DNA of 64,000 bases from Lachnospiraceae bacterium. Lineage in GTDB: Bacteria > Bacillota > Clostridia > Lachnospirales > Lachnospiraceae. The notes beneath the pieces were generated by a model. That model did no database searches. It was not told the DNA's origin and saw only the letters and a list, made by a program, of their open reading frames with translations. Positions within the stretch are counted from its first letter, which is position 1, and each line of letters starts with the position of its first letter. The translations under genes and the position numbers were made by a program. Positions 23,271-31,549 of the stretch are shown in pieces. Location of the stretch: positions 62,001 to 126,000 of the forward strand of contig CAAGMZ010000020.1 of assembly GCA_900771195.1 (NCBI GenBank), read 5' to 3'.

Positions 23271-23329
23271 GGCTGTAAAATAATTATTTCGGGCGGTCGC
23301 CTGCGCCCGAAAACAATCATTTTACAGCC
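23271..23329. repeat. Short palindrome E4 between convergent genes
   Basis: Arms GGCTGTAAAATAATTATTT and complement ending AATCATTTTACAGCC, with GGGCG/CGCCC at the tip (23290-23307). It begins two bases after the GT39 stop and ends 17 bases from the stop of the opposite gene. It shares the outer arms of E1-E3 but lacks their long inner hairpin, so it looks like an internally deleted copy. It may end transcription from both sides. Confidence 0.85.
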
Positions 23330-23346
23330 ACACATAACAAGCTTAA

Positions 23347-23937
23347 CTACTGTATAATCATTACGGCTATGTCTCCATAGCTCATTCCTTTGCTTATGTA
23401 ATACACTCCGGTTTTTAAGCGTTCCGCATATCCGTTATTTTCAAGATAATTGTTGAAATCTTCAGCGCTTGCCACCATTCCTGCCTCAGCAAGTCTTGCC
23501 GACACTGCTTCTGAATACATTCCGCTGACTATTGTAAGTGTATATACATCATTCTGCGGTTCCTGTACGGCCGGCTCTGTAGGTGCTTCTGTCTGTGGCT
23601 CTGTGGGCGCCTCCGTCTCGGGTTCTGTCGGTGCTTCCGTCTGTGCCTCTGTCTCGGGTTCTGTCTCTTCCTCCGTCGTCTCTTCATCAGTGATTTCCTC
23701 TGATGGCGTTTCGGACACAGTTTCAGCAGCTGTCCCGGCAGCAGTTTTCTCAGCTGAAGATTCTTCCGGAAAAAGAACATCATCACCGGTTTCCTTCATC
23801 ACCATACCCAGCTTCTCAGCTCTGGCAATCACATCCTCGTCTGACATACGGCCCTTTACACCATAGAAAATCATCAGAATCAGCACTGTAACGATAATTC
23901 CCATTCCAAGCCCGCGCAAATAGTATTTTAACTTCAT
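23347..23937 (-). CDS. Membrane-anchored protein with MltG/YceG-like LysM region
   Basis: Protein of 196 residues: a transmembrane anchor at about 9-27, a long Thr/Glu/Pro spacer at about 58-125 with TEPE, TEAP and TEPQ units, and a C-terminal domain of about 60 residues. That domain (VSARLAEAGMVASAEDFNNY, then LKTGVYYISKGMSYGDIAVM) resembles the small LysM-like N-terminal domain of MltG endolytic transglycosylases, but the catalytic domain is absent. It may bind nascent peptidoglycan. It is the last gene of the motility operon, its ATG overlapping the stop of the DUF6115-like gene by one base. Confidence 0.7.
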   Translation of the reverse strand: MKLKYYLRGLGMGIIVTVLILMIFYGVKGRMSDEDVIARAEKLGMVMKETGDDVLFPEESSAEKTAAGTAAETVSETPSEEITDEETTEEETEPETEAQTEAPTEPETEAPTEPQTEAPTEPAVQEPQNDVYTLTIVSGMYSEAVSARLAEAGMVASAEDFNNYLENNGYAERLKTGVYYISKGMSYGDIAVMIIQ

Positions 23938-24767
23938 TATTTACCTCCTTTGAAGAGGTCAACTACAAGCTTGACTTCACCGATACCGAGACCAAGTGCC
24001 TTGGCTATCTCAACATTTGACTTGCCCTGTCTGCTGAGCTCAAGAATTTTCTCATTGTTATTACCGTTTTCAAATACGGTAACATCTGCATTTGCTTCTC
24101 GCTCAGTCTCTTTTTTGACTGTATTTCTTGCACGCTCTGCTGCATTTTTGGCATTGCTTGTCCTTCGCCTTGTCTTCGTCTTAGGCTCTGCCGCCATATC
24201 AGCATCCACATCATCGGCAACTGTATCTGCTACTGCATCAAGCTGATCCAGCACTTTTTCTTTTTTGGTCTTAACAGGAGCTTTGCGTACTGTCTTTTCG
24301 GCAGACGCTGCATTTTCTCCCTGCGCACCATCCGCTTTCTCCTCATCGGAAATATTGTCCGGTGCAGTTGCCGGCTTTCCGGTGCCGCGTGTTGTTTCTG
24401 TTATTTCCTTTTTGACCGAATTCAGGTCTCTGACAGTGCTGTTGATTTCTTTTTTCTTTTCATTAAGCATGTCATAGAGAAACATAACCTCATTATGGTT
24501 ACGGTTAATCTCTCCCAGAATCGTCTCAGAATACTCTGTCATCTCATTCATCTTTTCAACGGCAAGCTTGTCAAAATCAGTCTCTGTCTTTTCCTTCAGA
24601 CTGTCAGCCTGCTCGTCAAACACACTGATGACCTGATTTTTAATATCTTCCCGTTGCTTTTCGCTGAGTTCTGCTCTCACCTCGGGTCCGTCAGCTTTGC
24701 TTGAAAAAATAAAGCTTGCGACTAAAATAATTGCTCCGATAATGAGCAAAGTCACTTCCAATCCCAT
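23937..24767 (-). CDS. DUF6115/SwrB-like membrane protein of the motility operon
   Basis: Protein of 276 residues with one N-terminal membrane segment (about 4-22), a long charged coiled-coil region, an Ala/Lys-rich linker, and a C-terminal helix-turn-helix-like tail (ILELSRQGKSNVEIAKALGL, then GEVKLVVDLF). Such proteins occur just after sigma-28 in Firmicute fla/che operons. Position and topology recall B. subtilis SwrB, which promotes assembly of the basal body and export apparatus, but clear homology cannot be claimed by eye. It lies 19 bp downstream of the 103-residue protein gene. Confidence 0.65.
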   Translation of the reverse strand: MGLEVTLLIIGAIILVASFIFSSKADGPEVRAELSEKQREDIKNQVISVFDEQADSLKEKTETDFDKLAVEKMNEMTEYSETILGEINRNHNEVMFLYDMLNEKKKEINSTVRDLNSVKKEITETTRGTGKPATAPDNISDEEKADGAQGENAASAEKTVRKAPVKTKKEKVLDQLDAVADTVADDVDADMAAEPKTKTRRRTSNAKNAAERARNTVKKETEREANADVTVFENGNNNEKILELSRQGKSNVEIAKALGLGIGEVKLVVDLFKGGK

Positions 24768-24786
24768 ATGTATCTATACCTGCCCT

Positions 24787-25098
24787 TCAGATTTTAACAT
24801 CAAACGATGCCCTGCTCTTAACAGTGACTTTTCCGTCTTCTTCCTGTTTCTTCTTTTGTTTCTTGCGGTTATTTTCCTGATATCCGGTTCCTTTCCCATT
24901 ACCCTTGGCAGCATCATATTGGGAATCCATGTCATCGTCATTCTTCCGATAGACCTGCTCCTGCCTTATGTCTCTCGCCTTTTCATTTATATGTGTGAGC
25001 TGTTGCTGCTCTGTCATGGGGCGGGCATCCTCAGCATGTTTTATGGGAGTTACATCCTGCGTCCTGCCCATTGTCATATTAAACTCCAAAGGTCTCAT
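24787..25098 (-). CDS. Small hydrophilic protein in the motility operon, function unknown
   Basis: Protein of 103 residues, strongly hydrophilic and probably largely disordered: Gln/Asp/Lys-rich, with a basic cluster NRKKQKKKQEED near the C-terminus. No signal peptide or membrane segment. It lies between fapA and the DUF6115-like gene, 20 bp from each, so it is part of the operon. I do not recognise the family. A preceding AAGGAG-type site supports translation. Confidence 0.65.
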   Translation of the reverse strand: MRPLEFNMTMGRTQDVTPIKHAEDARPMTEQQQLTHINEKARDIRQEQVYRKNDDDMDSQYDAAKGNGKGTGYQENNRKKQKKKQEEDGKVTVKSRASFDVKI

Positions 25099-25118
25099 AA
25101 CGACTCCTTCTTTTCGTT

Positions 25119-26717
25119 TTAAAGGGGCTTGCTCTTTACATCTGCGCCCTCTTTATAATACTGGCAAAAATTATCTTTTGACCTGACATACATCACAGCA
25201 TCACCGATTACCAGCTTAACTCCGGGATAAACAGTACCTGTGATTTTAATTCTTGCATCAGCCACATCATGAACCATTCCTATACATTCCGCATATTCTC
25301 TCTGCATCTGCTTTATGGTATTATCCAGAAGAATTACGTTTTTCATGGTCTTCTGCATAAGCTCGGCTTTGTCCCCGTCAAGCTTCCCTTCTATCTGCTG
25401 CTTTTTGCGAAGCATATCAAGAATTTTGTTCAGCTGCTCTTTATCGGTGACGTGTTTTGTCATCTGTTTCTTAAGTCCTGCAATCTTCGCCATAAGCTCA
25501 GGGTCATTTCCGACTGAGACAGTGGTGGATGTTCCCATATCGGAACCACATACCTTGGCTGTCACCATATTGCCTGCGCTTACATTTCCGCCAATCAGAT
25601 ATCCGTTCTTGCCATGCACCTCAATGCTGTTGCCTGCCGTAACAGTGCTGTGAAGTATGGCATCGGTCTCTATGTTTCCTCCGGCATGGACTGTTGCGCT
25701 CTCAATAAAATTAGCGGTAATATCTCCACCGGCTCTCAGTACGCCTTTCTGCATTCCCTGTATCCCGCGCTGCAGGATAATATTGCCACCGGCTGTTATC
25801 TTTGCGCCTTCCACCACGCCGTCAATCACTATGTTGCCTTCGGCTGTGACGGAAAATCCTGCACGGACAGTCCCTCTTATGTGAACATTGCCGCCAAACT
25901 TAATATCTCCCGTACTGTTATCAACATCAGCCTCAACAACATATTCATCTGAAACGATAATCTTATCTCCCTGAAGCGAGACATGTCCGGTAACAAGAGA
26001 AATAAGACTGTATCCGTCTTCTGATACTTTTAGATTTTTTCCGTATTTGAATGTCTTTCTGGTTACTTTTTTGGGTTTCACCTCAACGCCGTATATGTTA
26101 TAACCGGACTCTCCCGGATTTTCCGGCGTGATTGTTGCAACAACGCTGTCTTTGATAATTTTATTTATATTGTCAAGCTGATGATAGTCCACTGTGCCGT
26201 CTTCCCGCATCTTTGGCTTTGCACTGGGATTCGGGTCAAAATTATATGTAAGCACGGCATCATACCCATCAACCGGATTTTTCCCTTTTACAATGACAAA
26301 TTCTTCGAAAAAATATTGGTTGTCTACAATTTCATTTATAAGCTCATTGTCAATTCCATAATTTATTTTCTTGTTGGAAAGGTCTCCGATTACTTCTCTG
26401 TAATCAATTTCCGGCATTCCCTTCACCGGCGGATAAAACACCGCTTTCACCCACATTCCGTCCTGGGCAGTCTCATAATCAGCCCAGCCGGCAAACGGTG
26501 TGATACATATATCGGATAATTTGGCAGGTGTGCCTGAGCATGCACTTTCTGCTGCATCATGAAGCTCTTTGATGCTCCCGAATTCCACTTTCTTTTTTTC
26601 GCAATAAGCAGCTAATTTGTCAATTTCAGGCATTACTCCGCCTTCCTGTGGAGCTTTTGCATTAAGATAAAGTCCGTCTTCTCTGTTTTCAAGCTGATAA
26701 TAACCGTTTTTTCCCAT
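25119..26717 (-). CDS. fapA: Flagellar assembly protein A (FapA, DUF342)
   Basis: Protein of 532 residues of the DUF342 family. The central part (about 255-390) is a repetitive beta-helix with regularly spaced Gly, Asn and Val, for example TAGGNIIL and RAGGDITAN; the C-terminal part is coiled coil. FapA-type proteins are encoded in many Firmicute flagellar operons and are proposed to aid assembly or localisation; the precise biochemical role is not established. Its place directly after sigma-28 (10 bp) is typical. Cytoplasmic, with no signal peptide. Confidence 0.88.
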   Translation of the reverse strand: MGKNGYYQLENREDGLYLNAKAPQEGGVMPEIDKLAAYCEKKKVEFGSIKELHDAAESACSGTPAKLSDICITPFAGWADYETAQDGMWVKAVFYPPVKGMPEIDYREVIGDLSNKKINYGIDNELINEIVDNQYFFEEFVIVKGKNPVDGYDAVLTYNFDPNPSAKPKMREDGTVDYHQLDNINKIIKDSVVATITPENPGESGYNIYGVEVKPKKVTRKTFKYGKNLKVSEDGYSLISLVTGHVSLQGDKIIVSDEYVVEADVDNSTGDIKFGGNVHIRGTVRAGFSVTAEGNIVIDGVVEGAKITAGGNIILQRGIQGMQKGVLRAGGDITANFIESATVHAGGNIETDAILHSTVTAGNSIEVHGKNGYLIGGNVSAGNMVTAKVCGSDMGTSTTVSVGNDPELMAKIAGLKKQMTKHVTDKEQLNKILDMLRKKQQIEGKLDGDKAELMQKTMKNVILLDNTIKQMQREYAECIGMVHDVADARIKITGTVYPGVKLVIGDAVMYVRSKDNFCQYYKEGADVKSKPL

Positions 26718-26727
26718 AGGTGCTCTC

Positions 26728-27492
26728 CTAATCAGTCAGTATATTCATATACTCGCCAAGGCTTTTCCGCATCTTCATAAGGGCTTTGGTATGAAGCTGC
26801 GAAACGCGTGATTCCGATACCGACAATACGCTGCTAATTTCTTTAAGTGTCATTTCTTCATAGTAATACAACATCACTACCTGTTTTTCTTTCTCAGTAA
26901 GAACCTCCAGGGCCTCACTGATTTTTCCGGTAAGCTCTGTTTTCTCAATTATTTTTTCCGGCTGCTCATAATGCGAATTGGCGAAAGCATCCATCTTTAT
27001 TTCACTGCCCTGCTCGACAAATTCATCAAGTGAAACAAGATTGCTGACCTTGGACTGTCCCTGCCAATTGTTCAGTTCTTCAACCGATACATCCAGTTCT
27101 CTTGCCACTTCTTCATCAGTGGCTGCTCTTCCTGTCTCCGCCTCAATTTTGGCATTGGCCGCATCTATTTTTTTCTGTTTATTTCTGACAGAACGCGGTA
27201 TCCAGTCCATTTTTCGTATCTGATCAAGAATTGCCCCTCTGATTCTAAGACTTGCATAAGTCTCAAACTTAACATTCTTGGCAAAATCAAATTTATCAAT
27301 TGCATCAATCAGTCCAAAAATCCCGTAACTAACCAGATCTTCATATTCAACATTATATCCCAGATACATGCTGAGCCTTCCGGCTACAAGCTTTACAAGC
27401 GGCGCATATTCAATTATTATCTGCTCTCGCAGCTGCGGAGTCCTGTTGGCAAAATATGACTGCCACAGTTTATTTCTGCCCTTCTCATCCAT
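26728..27492 (-). CDS. fliA: RNA polymerase sigma factor for flagellar operons (sigma-28)
   Basis: Sigma factor of the FliA/SigD/WhiG group, 254 residues, directing RNA polymerase to late flagellar and chemotaxis promoters. Region 2 carries YEDLVSYGIFGLIDAIDKFD and RIRGAILDQIRKMDWIPRSVR; region 4 has MLYYYEEMTLKEISSVLSVS followed by the DNA-binding helix ESRVSQLH. As in Bacillus, it lies near the end of the fla/che operon. No anti-sigma factor FlgM gene is visible in this window. Confidence 0.95.
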   Translation of the reverse strand: MDEKGRNKLWQSYFANRTPQLREQIIIEYAPLVKLVAGRLSMYLGYNVEYEDLVSYGIFGLIDAIDKFDFAKNVKFETYASLRIRGAILDQIRKMDWIPRSVRNKQKKIDAANAKIEAETGRAATDEEVARELDVSVEELNNWQGQSKVSNLVSLDEFVEQGSEIKMDAFANSHYEQPEKIIEKTELTGKISEALEVLTEKEKQVVMLYYYEEMTLKEISSVLSVSESRVSQLHTKALMKMRKSLGEYMNILTD

Positions 27493-27510
27493 AGTATGTC
27501 ACTCCCGTTG

Positions 27511-27795
27511 CTACTCTTCTGCGTCTTCATTTTTATCCTCGGGTACTGCTTCATCATCTTCCTTATCGTCATCGCCGCTGTCTTCGGTGTCTTCGGTCTT
27601 TTCCTGCTCAGTAGTCCTAAGTGCAATCAGCACTGACCTGAATATCAGACCAATCACATAAAACACAAGCAATGCAGCTAAGACAATTATCAACGATGTA
27701 AGTGTTGCATTTCTGCGGATTATAAGTATAATACTTGCCACAAGTCCTGCCGTAAGCGAAATAAAAAGCGGCAATAATTTATATTCCTTTTTCAT
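27511..27795 (-). CDS. Small two-segment membrane protein with acidic tail
   Basis: Protein of 94 residues: two hydrophobic segments (about 8-27 and 32-58) and a very acidic C-terminal tail of roughly 30 residues made mainly of Glu, Asp and Lys. It lies 18 bp after cheD and 18 bp before fliA, so it is in the operon. I do not recognise the family. Location between chemotaxis and sigma genes suggests a motility role, but no function can be read from the sequence. Confidence 0.65.
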   Translation of the reverse strand: MKKEYKLLPLFISLTAGLVASIILIIRRNATLTSLIIVLAALLVFYVIGLIFRSVLIALRTTEQEKTEDTEDSGDDDKEDDEAVPEDKNEDAEE

Positions 27796-27813
27796 AATAA
27801 TTCACCCGAAAAA

Positions 27814-28302
27814 CTATATGGTACTTACGCCCCTGTTAACTGCCTTCACGACAAGTCTTCCGTCATCTGCATAAAACTCAATTGTACGGCCATAATTAAG
27901 TCCGACATCCTCAGCGACTATTCTGATTCCGTTATTCTTAAGATTGGTCCTTGCGGACTCAATATTATTCTCACCGACCCTAAGACTCGGAAGATTCACG
28001 CTTGAAGAAGCAAACATATTGGCTCCCCCGGCAAGCTTTGCCACAATCCGCCTTTTGTCTGCCCCTAAAGCTATCATCTGCTTCAGCAGTTCAGTAATTC
28101 CCGTATCACCAAATTTTGCTGTATTCTGATTGCTTTTAATTCTCGTACTGTCCGGAAGCATAAAATGAAGCATGCCCGCCACTTTTGCAACCGGATCGTA
28201 AAGACAGGCACCGATGCATGAGCCCAGCCCCAACGTTGTCAGGGAATCCGGGGCCTTACACACATTCAGGTCCGCCATACCAACTTTAATCATATCACTC
28301 AT
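27814..28302 (-). CDS. cheD: Chemoreceptor glutamine deamidase CheD
   Basis: Cytoplasmic enzyme of 162 residues that deamidates glutamines of methyl-accepting chemotaxis proteins and interacts with CheC for adaptation. The catalytic Cys sits in TLGLGSCIGACLYD near residue 29, with the His in MLHFMLPDS about 18 residues later and a Thr/Ser further on. It follows cheC by 17 bp, as in other Firmicutes, consistent with the CheC-CheD adaptation loop. Confidence 0.95.
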   Translation of the reverse strand: MSDMIKVGMADLNVCKAPDSLTTLGLGSCIGACLYDPVAKVAGMLHFMLPDSTRIKSNQNTAKFGDTGITELLKQMIALGADKRRIVAKLAGGANMFASSSVNLPSLRVGENNIESARTNLKNNGIRIVAEDVGLNYGRTIEFYADDGRLVVKAVNRGVSTI

Positions 28303-28319
28303 GATTTATACCTATTTTA

Positions 28320-28946
28320 TCAGAATTCAATTCCCAATGAAGCAAGTATCTTGCCATAAGACTCAACATCAGGAACCATAACTATATATCCGTCAAGAAA
28401 ATCTTCCTCACCGAGAGCAGTCTCAATGAGAAGAACCTTATCACCAATCTTGCCATACTCGATTGCCGGCACGGAAAGCATGGCTCCCGCCATATCAATT
28501 GTTATGCCCGGCACCGTAGCTGTTACGGTAAGACCCGTAAGCGTGGACAATGCAGAGAGATATGAACCGGCAATAATATTGCCTATCTCACCGAGTACTG
28601 ACATTGCCATTGGTCCGAATCCGCTTTCCCCGCCATCCTCAGTCATTCCGCCAAGCATTGTGTCTACAATCTTATGCGCGGATGCCTCCGGCAGAAGCAT
28701 CATCATCATACCGTTAACATCACCCTCAAGTCCAAGGATTATGCCTGCTACAATAGTTTCCTCCGAACCAATTACTCTTGCAACGCTTTCCATGGGAACA
28801 AGCGATACGTGAGGAACTCCCATATCAATTCTCATTCCCATCATCTGGGCAAGCGAGGTGACTGCATTTCCGGCACCGATATTGCCTATTTCTTTCAGCA
28901 CGTCAAATTGCATATCGGTCATTTCATTAATATTAAATACTGCCAT
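28320..28946 (-). CDS. cheC: CheY-phosphate phosphatase CheC
   Basis: Protein of 208 residues of the CheC/CheX/FliY family. Two phosphatase-type sites are visible: EIGNIGAGNAVTSL near residue 20 and EIGNIIAGSYLSAL near 115, each with the Glu and Asn that attack CheY-phosphate. It lowers CheY-phosphate and binds CheD, linking receptor modification to signalling. Length matches B. subtilis CheC, and it sits between cheW and cheD. Confidence 0.94.
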   Translation of the reverse strand: MAVFNINEMTDMQFDVLKEIGNIGAGNAVTSLAQMMGMRIDMGVPHVSLVPMESVARVIGSEETIVAGIILGLEGDVNGMMMMLLPEASAHKIVDTMLGGMTEDGGESGFGPMAMSVLGEIGNIIAGSYLSALSTLTGLTVTATVPGITIDMAGAMLSVPAIEYGKIGDKVLLIETALGEEDFLDGYIVMVPDVESYGKILASLGIEF

Positions 28947-28978
28947 AACATGCCCTCTTTCATCTTACAATCCGTGTA

Positions 28979-29467
28979 TCAAGCCTGCTCTTTGTCATCT
29001 ATTACCGAAGCAATGCTAAGCAGTGAAATAAGTTCATTTCCATGCTTGCCGACTGCACCGATAAAAGTATTTCCGTCATCCTTACTTGTTACCGGCTTTT
29101 CTATCTGGTCCTCACTAAGGGTGACAACTTCTTTTACAGAGTCCACAATAAAGCCAACCGTTGCCTGCTGTTCGGGCTTTATTATGATTATCCTTGTACT
29201 GCCGGTAATAACATCATCCTCAATTCCAAATCTTCTTCGGAGGCTCATTACAGGCACAATCTCACCACGAAGATTTATCACTCCCACAAAATAGGGCTGT
29301 GCCTTGGGAACTCTGGTTATTTTCTGCATTCTTGCTATATTCTCTACGTATTTGATGTTTATACCGTACTGCTCATTGCCAAGTCTTACAACTATGTACT
29401 GGACTGCATCTGCTTCTCCGTGTCCCGCAGCTGTCATATCGTGTGCTGAATTATCCATCTGTCGCAC
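28979..29467 (-). CDS. cheW: Chemotaxis coupling protein CheW
   Basis: Adapter of 162 residues joining chemoreceptors to the kinase CheA. The SH3-like CheW fold is seen in YIVVRLGNEQYGINIKYVEN and VGVINLRGEIVPVMSLRRRF. A slightly longer N-terminal tail (about 22 residues) precedes the domain. Begins three bases after the cheA stop. No membrane segment. Confidence 0.95.
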   Translation of the reverse strand: MRQMDNSAHDMTAAGHGEADAVQYIVVRLGNEQYGINIKYVENIARMQKITRVPKAQPYFVGVINLRGEIVPVMSLRRRFGIEDDVITGSTRIIIIKPEQQATVGFIVDSVKEVVTLSEDQIEKPVTSKDDGNTFIGAVGKHGNELISLLSIASVIDDKEQA

Positions 29468-29470
29468 CTC

Positions 29471-31549
29471 CTATAAAATTGCATTTGCATCAATAATAAG
29501 AGCAATTTCACCATCTCCGAGTATGGTGGCACCGCTTATCATTTTATTGATGTTAATGTACTTGCCCAAAGATTTAATTACTATCTCCATCTGTCCGATA
29601 AGACAGTCAACCACAAGACCGGCCAGTCTGTCGCCTTTTTTGATGATTACAACCGTAAGGCTCTCTCCGTCGGGCTGCTGGTTAGGCACATCCAGCAAAT
29701 CGCCAAGTCTTATCAGCGGAATAACCGTATCCCTGAGTGTAATTACCTGTTTGCCCTGAACATACTTTACATCCTCAACCGGAATATCCTCAACTGTCTG
29801 TACTGAACCGAGTGAAATTGCATACTGTTCATCACCAAGCTTAACCATAAGAGCCTGGATGATGGCAAGCGTAAGCGGAAGTCTGATAGTAAATGTACTT
29901 CCCTCACCTCTTACTGAATGACAGTCTACATCACCGCCAAGTGACTCAATCTTGGATTTAACAACATCAAGTCCAACTCCTCTTCCTGACACATCAGTAA
30001 TCTTGTCCGAGGTTGAAAAGCTGGGTTTGAACAGAATCTGGATAATTTCCTTGTCAGTCATTGTCTCTGCCTGCTCGGGAGTTATCATTCCTCTGTCAAT
30101 GGCTTTATTCCTAACCTTATCCACATCTATTCCGCTTCCGTCGTCCCTTACCTCGATAACTACATTGTTACCATCCTGATAAGCATCAAGGAAAATGGAA
30201 CCGACCTCAGGCTTGCCGAGCTTTTGCCTGACTTCCGAACTCTCAAGACCGTGATCTGCAGAATTACGAAGCAGATGCATAAGAGGATCACCGATTTCAT
30301 CAATAACAGTTCTGTCAAGTTCAGTGTCTTCACCTGTCATATAAAGCTCCATTTTTTTGTCAAGCTTTTTACTCAGGTCACGTATCATTCTGGGGAATCT
30401 GCTTACTACAGTCTCAATAGGCACCATTCGGACATTCATGACTGATTCATGAAGACTGGTTGTCACCCTCTCCAGATACTCTATCTGCTCATTGAATGTC
30501 TGACTGTTGCCTGCACTCTGGCCCGCGCTTTTAGCAGCCACAAGTCCGTTCTTTGCAATGATAAGCTCACTTACCAGATTCATCAGCACATCAAGTTTAT
30601 CAATGTCAACCCTGACTGATCTGTTGACCACAGGCTTGCTTGTCGTCTTGCTCTGAGCCGGTTTGCCTGCTGCGGCTGCAGCTGACTTTGCATCCTTCTG
30701 TCCGGCAGCTTTCTCGTCTTTTTTCTCGGAAGGGGTGATATTAATCTCTTCACCATACGCTCCCCTGATTTCAGAAACATTCTTAACTGCCGCTACAATC
30801 TTGTCAACCGGGTGCTCCGAAATGACAAAAAGTTTAAAATCAAAATCAAATCTCTCATCCTCTATATCCTGTGCCGAGGGAATTGACTTCATTAATTCAC
30901 CGAATTCCTCAACTGCCTTAAGTACAAGAAATGCTCTTGCTGCCTTAAGTATACAGCCGTGGTCCACATGTACGGCTATGCCGTATACCTTAAGCCCTTT
31001 TTCATGTGCTTCTTCCATGGCATGAAGTTCAAAATCCGCATACTTCACATCGGCAAAGCTGTCTGTGGAGGCATCGGAGCCGTTACCGGCAGCAGCAGGC
31101 TGTGACTCCTTCGCTGCGGGCTCTTTAGCAGGTTCTTTTGCCGGTGCTGCCGGCGCCTGGCCGCCTCCGCCCGCAAGGAAATCCTCCAGAAGCTTTATAA
31201 TCGGTGCATTATCATCAGTTCCTTCATCCTGTGAATTAACAATGTTGTCAAGGTATGTCTCCAACGCATCAAGGCACTGGAAAAGCGTGTCGACAAGGTC
31301 TGAGGTGACTTTCATCTTATCATTTCTGATTTCAGAAAATGCATCCTCCATCTTGTGCGTAAGCTTCTGCATCCTTGTGTAACCCATGGTTCCGGCCATT
31401 CCCTTAAGTGAATGCGCCGCACGGAAAATTTCATTGATTGTGTCCTTATTTTCCGGTTCCTTCTCAAGTACAAGAAGATTGTCATTAAGACTCTGCAAAT
31501 GTTCTTTTGTCTCTTCCACAAAAATTTCTAGATACTGGCTAACGTCCAT
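29471..31549 (-). CDS. cheA: Chemotaxis histidine kinase CheA
   Basis: Kinase of 692 residues with the full domain order: P1 with phosphorylated His46 in FRAAHSLKGMAGT, an Ala/Pro/Lys linker, a P2 region, P3 dimerisation, P4 with the N-box HLLRNSADHGLE and ATP-lid glycine motif DDGSGID, and a P5 CheW-like C-terminus. It phosphorylates CheY and CheB in response to receptors. Its ATG directly follows the cheB stop. A second Ala/Lys-rich linker lies around residues 280-310. Confidence 0.96.
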   Translation of the reverse strand: MDVSQYLEIFVEETKEHLQSLNDNLLVLEKEPENKDTINEIFRAAHSLKGMAGTMGYTRMQKLTHKMEDAFSEIRNDKMKVTSDLVDTLFQCLDALETYLDNIVNSQDEGTDDNAPIIKLLEDFLAGGGGQAPAAPAKEPAKEPAAKESQPAAAGNGSDASTDSFADVKYADFELHAMEEAHEKGLKVYGIAVHVDHGCILKAARAFLVLKAVEEFGELMKSIPSAQDIEDERFDFDFKLFVISEHPVDKIVAAVKNVSEIRGAYGEEINITPSEKKDEKAAGQKDAKSAAAAAGKPAQSKTTSKPVVNRSVRVDIDKLDVLMNLVSELIIAKNGLVAAKSAGQSAGNSQTFNEQIEYLERVTTSLHESVMNVRMVPIETVVSRFPRMIRDLSKKLDKKMELYMTGEDTELDRTVIDEIGDPLMHLLRNSADHGLESSEVRQKLGKPEVGSIFLDAYQDGNNVVIEVRDDGSGIDVDKVRNKAIDRGMITPEQAETMTDKEIIQILFKPSFSTSDKITDVSGRGVGLDVVKSKIESLGGDVDCHSVRGEGSTFTIRLPLTLAIIQALMVKLGDEQYAISLGSVQTVEDIPVEDVKYVQGKQVITLRDTVIPLIRLGDLLDVPNQQPDGESLTVVIIKKGDRLAGLVVDCLIGQMEIVIKSLGKYININKMISGATILGDGEIALIIDANAIL

